A stretch of 10,189 nucleotides of DNA from CAZYMI01 sp964648505 (lineage in GTDB: Bacteria > Pseudomonadota > Alphaproteobacteria > Micavibrionales > Micavibrionaceae). Location of the stretch: contig CAZYMI010000030.1 of the NCBI GenBank assembly GCA_964648505.1, positions 1 through 10,189 of the forward strand, written 5' to 3'. The notes beneath the pieces were generated by a model. That model made no database searches, was not told the origin of the DNA, and saw only the letters and a program-made list of their open reading frames with translations. Below are positions 6,436-10,189 of the stretch, piece by piece (positions within the stretch are counted from its first letter, which is position 1; each line of letters opens with the position of its first letter). A program made the position numbers and the translations under genes.

Positions 6436-7242
6436 TTGCCCAGAATAAATAATAACGACAGACCAATCGTGACCCTTGGGGATTCTCACGCAAATGCGAT
6501 GGGTCGATTACTTGCAAGCGAATACACAAATGTTTTGAATTTGGGTCGTGATGGTCGTCCACTAAGGCAAATGACACCTGAGCTTCTCAATCAAGTACCA
6601 GAAGGATCAACTGTTCTCATCAGTATGGGCACGAATGATGTTGGCAATTATTTACGTGGTGGAAATGTGAATGCCTACGCAAACGATCTTGTCGCGCGCG
6701 CCGTGGCTTTACGAGATCGTGGTAGCGAACCCGTTCTTATTGGCATCCAATCAATCACGGCGCCTTACACGCAGAATCCTGTAAATGTTACAGATTGGAA
6801 CCGCGGCGTTACGCGCTTAAATACAGCTATTGAAGCAGCAGCACGCCGCCAAGGAATTGATTTTGTTGCAGTAGAAAACCTCATTCCAAGACAATCGCGC
6901 GCACCAGATAATCTTCACTATAACAGCGCTGGATACAGACTTATGGCACGAACTGCGCTGCGCGAAGCAGATAATAATTTACCCGTGCTTCGTTTTGCAG
7001 ACATCACGCGTCCAAGTGATAATTTTAGACTTTCAAAAATTGATCTGAGTTCCCATTTCCAAAATTCAACGCATGGACATGTCACGACGAAGCCAAACTT
7101 AGGTATGGATATTGATACAAACCGACTTAGTGGAAAATATCATGTTGCAGCCTTTGGCATTACACAGCCATCAGGTATGACAAACCCTACAGCTGGCATT
7201 ACAACAGCATTTCCAGCAGCGTCCTTTTTAAAGCCTGTATAA
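6436..7242 (+). CDS. SGNH/GDSL-family hydrolase
   Basis: A 268-residue protein with all SGNH blocks: nucleophile Ser17 in GDSH, oxyanion Gly37 in NLGRDG, Asn67 in GTND, and the Asp158/His161 pair in DNLHY. The family comprises esterases, lipases, acyl- or acetyl-hydrolases; the substrate here is unknown. An in-frame stop lies just upstream and the next ATG (residue 22) falls after the nucleophile, so the TTG at 6436-6438 must be the start (or a rarer codon before it). A GAAGAG site sits about eleven bases away. There is no signal peptide, unusual for SGNH enzymes that act on envelope polysaccharides, so a cytoplasmic or non-classically exported role is implied. The SGNH core ends near 175. 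About 90 further residues, rich in polar and Gly/Thr segments, form an unrecognised C-terminal extension. Confidence 0.88.
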   Translation: MPRINNNDRPIVTLGDSHANAMGRLLASEYTNVLNLGRDGRPLRQMTPELLNQVPEGSTVLISMGTNDVGNYLRGGNVNAYANDLVARAVALRDRGSEPVLIGIQSITAPYTQNPVNVTDWNRGVTRLNTAIEAAARRQGIDFVAVENLIPRQSRAPDNLHYNSAGYRLMARTALREADNNLPVLRFADITRPSDNFRLSKIDLSSHFQNSTHGHVTTKPNLGMDIDTNRLSGKYHVAAFGITQPSGMTNPTAGITTAFPAASFLKPV

Positions 7243-7261
7243 TATAAATTATCTTCAGATG

Positions 7262-7274
7262 GATAAAGTTTATC
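7262..7274. repeat. Small palindrome between convergent genes
   Basis: GATAAA-G-TTTATC, perfect 6-bp arms around one base, spans the gap after the SGNH hydrolase and the last bases of the minus-strand membrane protein gene. It is too weak and lacks a T-run, so it is only marginally a terminator. Confidence 0.2.
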
Positions 7275-7899
7275 AATAACTTACCAATCTAGCAGTATCT
7301 ACATACTGGCGTTCCATATCTTCAATAAAATCTAAAATGCTTAATACATCAATATAAAATTCTGCCGCATTCCAAGGCTGATTAATTTCTGGAATGTGAT
7401 CATCACTTAAAGGCACTAAATCAAATAAACCCGTTCTTTTGTATCCATGAATTCTGCGCGTAGCGGTGTTGCGCCATACGCCCTCTTCTAGTAGCACCCG
7501 CTGGTAAGCGGGCTCCTCTCCCAAATAAAAGTAAGCGGAAACATTATGACTTACTTGATTTTTATAACGGGTTTTATCTAAAAGCCACTTATATAACGGC
7601 ACGGCGTGTTTTATTTTTATCAAAAGTCTAAATTTATAAATTTCCGTCTTAACTGAAGAGTTGTAAATTGGAATACGTATTTTAAAAATGCACCAATATC
7701 GATAAGGAAAAAGAAATAAAACTATAGATGAAACAAAACAGAAAGGGGCGCCATATAAAAAAAGCAACTTCAAATAGCTGTTAGAATCATAAGTGATGCC
7801 AGCCATAGCAACGAACATAGAAATAGCTGTATTAAAAAAAAGTAACCCAACTTTATGAGAAACAAACTCACCCCATAAAGCGCGATTTGCAAATACCAT
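7273..7899 (-). CDS. Hypothetical membrane protein with two N-terminal TM segments
   Basis: A 208-residue protein from ATG 7899, with AGGA eight bases upstream. Two hydrophobic segments at about 17-36 (VGLLFFNTAISMFVAMAGIT) and 43-65 probably form a hairpin in the inner membrane. The remaining ~140 residues, basic at first (KIRIPIYNSSVKTEIYKFR) then acidic near the end (DFIEDMERQYVD), would be cytoplasmic. I recognise no domain. The two-TM-plus-soluble-tail layout recalls the 2TM effector proteins of some defence loci, but no partner sensor is adjacent, so that is not claimed. It is the last gene in the AT-rich block, about 90 bases from the GC-rich junction, and its upstream region holds only a small CCTG/CAGG hairpin. 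Confidence 0.7.
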   Translation of the reverse strand: MVFANRALWGEFVSHKVGLLFFNTAISMFVAMAGITYDSNSYLKLLFLYGAPFCFVSSIVLFLFPYRYWCIFKIRIPIYNSSVKTEIYKFRLLIKIKHAVPLYKWLLDKTRYKNQVSHNVSAYFYLGEEPAYQRVLLEEGVWRNTATRRIHGYKRTGLFDLVPLSDDHIPEINQPWNAAEFYIDVLSILDFIEDMERQYVDTARLVSY

Positions 7900-7987
7900 T
7901 CAAAAAATCCTGCCGTCAGGCATTTCCGGATAAAATGGTGGCGTATTCGTCGCCATCAAACAAACTGCTCAAAAATAACCAGTCCCT

Positions 7988-8016
7988 TGTATCGAAACAA
8001 CATAAATGTTCGGACA
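7988..8016. other. Candidate serine-resolvase (res-like) crossover site at the composition junction
   Basis: On the minus strand a 29-base stretch begins TGTCCGAA and ends TTCGATACA, so both ends fit the TGTnnCGAA type of half-site recognised by Tn3/gamma-delta-like resolvases, whose site I is 28 bases with TGTC-type ends. Within it AAATGT-TCGG-ACATTT (8004-8019) is a perfect local hairpin. It lies exactly where AT-rich DNA gives way to GC-rich plasmid-like DNA. No resolvase gene is in the window, so this rests on sequence resemblance and location. Confidence 0.3.
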
Positions 8017-8027
8017 TTTTGAGTTAA

Positions 8028-8288
8028 GCCGCTTGGCGTTTCCTCATCGAGGCCAGCCATGCCGACGATGAAAAGCCCTATATCGACCCCGAAGCCTTCC
8101 ATGATGCGCGCACGGCGGCACCTGGCTACGATGTGTATGCGCTCTATGAGCAATGGGCGGAGTTCTGGCGCGATAGCGGCAAGCCAGAGTTGAAAAACGC
8201 CTCGGCGGCGTTCATCGGGTTCTGCAAGAAGCGCGCGGAAAAGCGCCCTGTGCAACAGCGGCGCGGCACCTATGACGACGATTATTGA
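8028..8288 (+). pseudogene. 5'-truncated plasmid replication initiator fragment (probable RepA-type C-terminus)
   Basis: The plus frame is open from just after TAA at 8025-8027 to TGA at 8286-8288, 86 residues, with no start codon before the conserved-looking part. It reads WRFLIEASHADDEKPYIDP, then APGYDVYALYEQWAEFWRDS and GKPELKNASAAFIGFCKKRA, ending GTYDDDY. The GYDVYALYEQW...SGKPELKNA..AFIGFCKKR pattern resembles the C-terminal end of replication initiator proteins on alphaproteobacterial plasmids as I remember them; I cannot confirm this by search. The high GC and codon use contrast sharply with genes to the left. It begins almost exactly at the AT/GC junction, so it was probably cut when the plasmid segment joined this replicon. 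A minus-strand ORF across 7956-8255 is judged a shadow. Confidence 0.5.
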
Positions 8289-8599
8289 TTGCGCCTAGCG
8301 ACGTTGGCCCCAAGGATTGCTAGGGGGCTGGGATGATCTCTGCGCTGATCGAAGCGGGGCAGGGGGCTTTGCGGAAAGCAGGCGCTCATCTTTGGCGGTG
8401 TCGCGCCAGGGCGCGAACACAGCAGAATTGAAGCTGTCGGTTAGGTATTGATCGAATCGCAAGCGGCCCCCGTCGCTTGTTTCCCTATCTTCATTTTACC
8501 CCGAAACGCGCGACAGAAGGTTACGCGTTTCGGCGGATTTCCTGACTTTTTGACCGCCGCGACCGAAGGGAGCGGCGCGGGGGTGGTGGGGGCGGGACT
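8289..8599. other. GC-rich noncoding stretch with inverted repeats
   Basis: No convincing gene lies between the truncated initiator and the ardC terminator. A 32-codon ORF at 8333-8431 (MISALIEAGQG...) has no support beyond a G-run upstream. The stretch holds CGCGCC-AG-GGCGCG (8402-8415) and a strong 10-bp inverted repeat (8501-8533). In plasmids the DNA following the initiator often contains origin, termination or transfer signals, which this may be. Confidence 0.4.
8501..8533. repeat. Perfect 10-bp inverted repeat with 13-base loop
   Basis: CCGAAACGCG (8501-8510) and CGCGTTTCGG (8524-8533) flank a 13-base loop. There is no adjacent T-run for a typical terminator. Placed downstream of a plasmid initiator gene, it could be part of an origin or transfer region, or a rho-assisted terminator. 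Confidence 0.45.
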
Positions 8600-8630
8600 A
8601 AAAAGCTGGCCGCCCCAAGTAGGGGCGGCC
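8600..8630 (-). terminator. Rho-independent terminator of ardC
   Basis: On the minus strand, GGCCGCCCC-TACTT-GGGGCGGCC is a perfect 9-bp GC stem followed by AGCTTTTT. It begins 13 bases after the ardC stop codon, in the right orientation. Confidence 0.88.
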
Positions 8631-8643
8631 TCGCTCTTGGCCG

Positions 8644-9561
8644 CTATGCGGCCTCCTGCATCGCGTGCGGGTTGGCCGTCTGGTGGAGGTAGGCAACGGC
8701 GCGCTCGGCATGGGCTGCGGCCTGCACGATGGCGCGCTTGTCGTTTTGGAGCACCTGAATCCAGCTTGCGATATAGGCGGCATGATCGGGGCGGGGTGTG
8801 AGGGCAAGGCCAAGGTCGGCGGCAAGGAATGCCGCGCCAAGCTCTGCAACCAGTTCCTCGCGGGCATAGCCTTCATCGCCCCATGTCTTGCGGCCAAAGC
8901 TGCGATCTAGGCGGCTCTCGTGGCGCGTCCAGTGGATCGTCTCATGCCCTCGGGTGGCGTAGTAGCCTTCGGCGTCATGAAAGGCCTCAAACAGCGGTAG
9001 CTGGATGCGGTCGTCGGTCACGCTGTAAAACGCGCGGTTGCCGCCGTGGCGCACGTCGGCGGGTATGGTGGCAAAAAATGCCTCTGCGCGCTCGATGCGC
9101 TCAAATGCAGGGGCAGGGGGGTCAATCGGCTGCGGTGCGTAGCGATCGGGCAAGCCGTCGATCTGCTCGATGTTGAACACGGTATAGGATTTCAGGAAGC
9201 GGAATCCTTCTTCGCGCTCTTCGCCGGTGTGCTCGTCCTGCTTGGTGCTGGTGCTGCTGCCGTAATAAACAACAGGCGCGCCGCGCTCACCTTTGCGCAC
9301 CTGTGCGCCGAGGGCTTGGGCTTGGCGGTAGGTCATCCATGTGGGCGAGGCGTAGCCGGATGCAACGGCCTCCATCCAAAGCAAAATGACATTGATGCCG
9401 CGATAGGGCTCACCTGTCGCTCGCAGAGGACGGGTTACGCGCCCTGCGAGGGCGTCACTGCTCCAAGGCTTGAGCCACGGGCGCACGCCTTGTTCCAGCT
9501 CGGCCAGAATGCGGTCGGTGATACGGGTGTGAGGGTCTTGAGGTTTTTCGGTCTTGGTCAT
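8644..9561 (-). CDS. ardC: ArdC-type antirestriction protein
   Basis: A 305-residue protein with the two-domain ArdC layout. The N-terminal domain (about 10-130: ITDRILAELEQGVRPWLKPW, GEPYRGINVILLW, PTWMTYRQAQALGAQVRKGE) matches the ArdC_N single-stranded-DNA-binding domain. The C-terminal domain (about 155-295) is a zincin-like metallopeptidase with HETIH at 206-210 and a likely third ligand among the glutamates of REELVAELGAAFL (about 235-240). ArdC of plasmid pSa binds single-stranded DNA and protects incoming plasmid DNA from host restriction. The start at ATG 9559-9561 is set by an AGAAGGAG site eight bases upstream; a longer frame from 9783 crosses the regulatory palindrome and is unlikely. 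A strong terminator follows. GC-rich codon use and plasmid-type function mark it as part of the transferred block. Expression may be controlled by the palindrome at 9590-9612. Confidence 0.92.
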   Translation of the reverse strand: MTKTEKPQDPHTRITDRILAELEQGVRPWLKPWSSDALAGRVTRPLRATGEPYRGINVILLWMEAVASGYASPTWMTYRQAQALGAQVRKGERGAPVVYYGSSTSTKQDEHTGEEREEGFRFLKSYTVFNIEQIDGLPDRYAPQPIDPPAPAFERIERAEAFFATIPADVRHGGNRAFYSVTDDRIQLPLFEAFHDAEGYYATRGHETIHWTRHESRLDRSFGRKTWGDEGYAREELVAELGAAFLAADLGLALTPRPDHAAYIASWIQVLQNDKRAIVQAAAHAERAVAYLHQTANPHAMQEAA

Positions 9562-9589
9562 GGTTTTTGCTCCTTCTGATCCGCGCAGC

Positions 9590-9612
9590 GGGTCATGCGC
9601 CGCGCATGACCC
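9590..9612. promoter_or_regulatory. Perfect 23-base palindrome upstream of ardC
   Basis: GGGTCATGCGC-C-GCGCATGACCC, 11-bp arms around one base, lies 28 bases before the ardC start. It is most simply a dimeric repressor operator, or a leader hairpin if transcription starts further upstream. There is no T-run, so termination is less likely. Confidence 0.6.
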
Positions 9613-9772
9613 CTGCCGACCCGGCGAGGGGCGGAGAGGGAGGGGGGCCAAGGCCTTGTGCCGCTGGGTGGTGCGGGCGCAGCCGGAACGGCGAGCCACG
9701 GCCAGCAAAGAAGGCCTTGCGGGGGAGGGAGAGGCAGAGCCTTCTTCCTTCCCGCTATCAGGGGTAGTGGTG

Positions 9773-9789
9773 CGCCGGAGCATCCGGCG
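9773..9789. repeat. GC-rich hairpin
   Basis: CGCCGG-AGCAT-CCGGCG, a perfect 6-bp stem with five-base loop, nine bases before the stronger hairpin at 9798-9818. Confidence 0.35.
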
Positions 9790-9797
9790 GGCTATCT

Positions 9798-9818
9798 GGC
9801 GCAGCCTAGGGCTGCGCC
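9798..9818. repeat. Perfect 9-bp GC hairpin
   Basis: GGCGCAGCC-TAG-GGCTGCGCC, a 9-bp stem with three-base loop and no T-run. Together with its neighbour at 9773-9789 it forms a double hairpin in the noncoding plasmid-like DNA upstream of ardC. It may be regulatory or belong to a transfer or replication region. Confidence 0.45.
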
Positions 9819-9956
9819 GCCCGCGTCAGGGATCGTCACCCGCATGGGCCGAAACCCCGCAAACGGGCTCCGCACGGAGAAGGGGGTTCGGTCGCGTCAG
9901 CGATAGAGCCCGTCCTGAAAGGGACGCCAGAGCAAATCCTTGTTAGAATAGAATAG

Positions 9957-10022
9957 TATTATGGAACTTCATGTAGCAGAAATGTTACACGGCGGCAGAG
10001 GTTGCCCTGTTGTTCCATAATA
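9957..10022. repeat. 11-bp perfect inverted repeat bracketing 44 bases
   Basis: TATTATGGAAC (9957-9967) and GTTCCATAATA (10012-10022) are perfect inverted copies, giving a 66-base unit. The unit also encodes a 19-codon ORF (9961-10020, MELHVAEMLHGGRGCPVVP) whose start and stop lie inside the arms, though it lacks a ribosome binding site. It marks the return to AT-rich DNA. It could be a recombination site, a small mobile or cruciform element, or a protein-binding site. Confidence 0.5.
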
Positions 10023-10056
10023 GAAAGCAATACTCATGGACTGAGTAGCGCAGTTA

Positions 10057-10089
10057 TCCGAGATTTAAGGCACTTCAACCTTACTCGGA
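10057..10089 (+). promoter_or_regulatory. Two-tier hairpin touching a ribosome binding site
   Basis: An outer stem TCCGAG (10057-10062) / CTCGGA (10084-10089), a three-base bulge, and an inner stem TAAGG (10066-10070) / CCTTA (10079-10083) around an eight-base loop. The outer stem takes in GGA of the GGAG (10087-10090) that serves the ATG at 10100, so folding would mask it. This looks like a translation-control or attenuation structure. Confidence 0.4.
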
Positions 10090-10099
10090 GAAAAACATA

Positions 10100-10138
10100 A
10101 TGAAAAAGTATCTTGACTCATTCATTGACGGCGTATAG
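10100..10138 (+). CDS. Possible 12-residue leader peptide
   Basis: ATG 10100 to TAG 10136-10138 encodes MKKYLDSFIDGV. A GGAG site lies nine bases upstream, inside the hairpin at 10057-10089. The short length, ribosome binding site and structured surroundings fit a leader peptide of a downstream gene outside the window. The residues show no run of one amino acid that would point to a classical biosynthetic attenuator. Chance occurrence is quite possible. Confidence 0.3.
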   Translation: MKKYLDSFIDGV

Positions 10139-10141
10139 TGT
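10113..10141 (+). promoter_or_regulatory. Weak promoter-like pair near the right end
   Basis: TTGACT (10113-10118), 17 bases, TAGTGT (10136-10141). The -35 is good and the -10 poor. It directly abuts the palindrome at 10141-10155, which would cover the start region. Confidence 0.28.
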
Positions 10142-10155
10142 ATGCGCAGCGCATA
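10141..10155. promoter_or_regulatory. 15-base palindrome, operator-like
   Basis: TATGCGC-A-GCGCATA is a perfect 7-bp inverted repeat around one base. Directly after a promoter-like pair, it is where a repressor would bind to control a gene beyond the right edge. Confidence 0.4.
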
Positions 10156-10189
10156 TATCACGCCTGTCTAAGCATGAAGGCAGGTCATG

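Larger units (their letters stand above)
9562..9960. other. GC-rich intergenic stretch upstream of ardC
   Basis: No ORF here looks like protein; long GC-rich frames on both strands lack starts with ribosome binding sites and read as low-complexity Arg/Gly/Pro. It holds the palindrome at 9590-9612 and adjacent hairpins at 9773-9789 and 9798-9818. The end near 9940 is the second composition boundary, where GC-rich DNA returns to AT-rich. Confidence 0.5.
9961..10189. other. AT-rich structured end without a long ORF
   Basis: No long ORF is present in the last ~230 bases, which contain the inverted repeat (9957-10022), a two-tier hairpin (10057-10089), a 12-codon ORF (10100-10138), a promoter-like pair (10113-10141) and a palindrome (10141-10155). 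This looks like the leader or control region of a gene beginning beyond the right edge on the plus strand. Confidence 0.4.

Noticed and set aside
7956..8255. Minus-strand 99-residue ORF across the junction
   Set aside because: It spans two DNA blocks of different composition and is antisense to the initiator-like plus frame, which reads far more like a real protein.
8333..8431. 32-codon plus-strand ORF (MISALIEAGQG...)
   Set aside because: Only a G-run upstream, no recognisable family, and short enough to be chance in GC-rich DNA.
8448..8801. Plus-strand 117-residue ORF
   Set aside because: Low-complexity Arg/Gly/Ala sequence crossing the ardC terminator and the ardC 3' end; a shadow of GC-rich DNA.
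9046..9579. Plus-strand 177-residue ORF
   Set aside because: Entirely antisense to ardC, which has clear domains, a ribosome binding site and a terminator.
9562..9783. Longer N-terminus for ardC (start at 9783)
   Set aside because: The added 74 residues are Arg/Pro/Ser-rich low complexity, cross a perfect palindrome, and bypass the strong AGAAGGAG site before ATG 9561.
9961..10020. 19-codon ORF MELHVAEMLHGGRGCPVVP, and resemblance of this stretch to integron attI1
   Set aside because: No ribosome binding site. The attI1 likeness is limited to short blocks with gaps, with no GTTRRRY core and no integrase or cassette nearby.
10041..10089. Possible tRNA (GTAGCGCAGTTATCCGAG resembles a D-arm)
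   Set aside because: No acceptor, anticodon or T-arm can be built around it.
1..10189. CRISPR array, transposase or complete defence system
   Set aside because: No regularly spaced direct repeats, no transposase or integrase frames, and no recognisable defence gene cluster beyond the plasmid-type ArdC.

Overview
The window looks like an alphaproteobacterial genome segment in two compositional blocks. The reverse strand begins with an elongation factor Tu N-terminus of the form MAKGKFERNKPHCNIG, with a tRNA-Gly(TCC) upstream on the same strand. That tRNA-tuf proximity is common in proteobacteria. Positions 1 to about 7980 are AT-rich with AT-rich intergenic gaps. About 8020 to 9940 is strongly GC-rich and carries plasmid-type genes. 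The last ~240 bases are AT-rich again. This reads as a low-GC chromosome (or large replicon) carrying a remnant of a higher-GC plasmid. A mis-assembled contig cannot be excluded from sequence alone.

Layout: (1) 1-826, minus strand: start of tuf, two small basic ORFs of unknown function, and tRNA-Gly(TCC). A good sigma70-type promoter serves the first small ORF, and the tuf leader holds a terminator-like hairpin. (2) 1077-2435, plus: a secreted lipoprotein of unknown function with six cysteines beyond the lipidated one. (3) 2442-3257, minus: a divergent member of the SAM hydrolase/halogenase (DUF62) family in which two of the three classical catalytic residues appear replaced. (4) 3390-4007, plus: an unrecognised 205-residue protein with a clear promoter. 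(5) 4042-4711, minus: an unrecognised gene that appears frameshifted. (6) 4817-6343, plus: a 508-residue iron-sulfur photolyase of the bacterial (6-4) PhrB type, with all four cluster cysteines. (7) 6436-7242, plus: an SGNH/GDSL hydrolase starting at TTG. (8) 7273-7899, minus: an unknown protein with two N-terminal membrane segments.

The GC-rich block opens abruptly at about 8020 inside the C-terminal part of what looks like a plasmid replication initiator. The 5' part of that gene is missing. A candidate serine-resolvase-type inverted repeat lies at the junction. The block continues with hairpin-rich noncoding DNA, a strong terminator, and an ArdC-type antirestriction protein on the minus strand with a perfect 23-base palindrome just upstream. 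The final AT-rich stretch has no long ORF but is dense in structure: an 11-bp inverted repeat, a two-tier hairpin next to a ribosome binding site and 12-codon ORF, and a 15-base palindrome next to a promoter-like sequence.

Apart from the tuf/tRNA cluster the AT-rich genes sit singly, alternate in strand, and show no shared pathway. I see no complete defence system, CRISPR array or transposase. The best leads are the altered SAM hydrolase, the lipoprotein, the plasmid/chromosome junction, and the structured right end.
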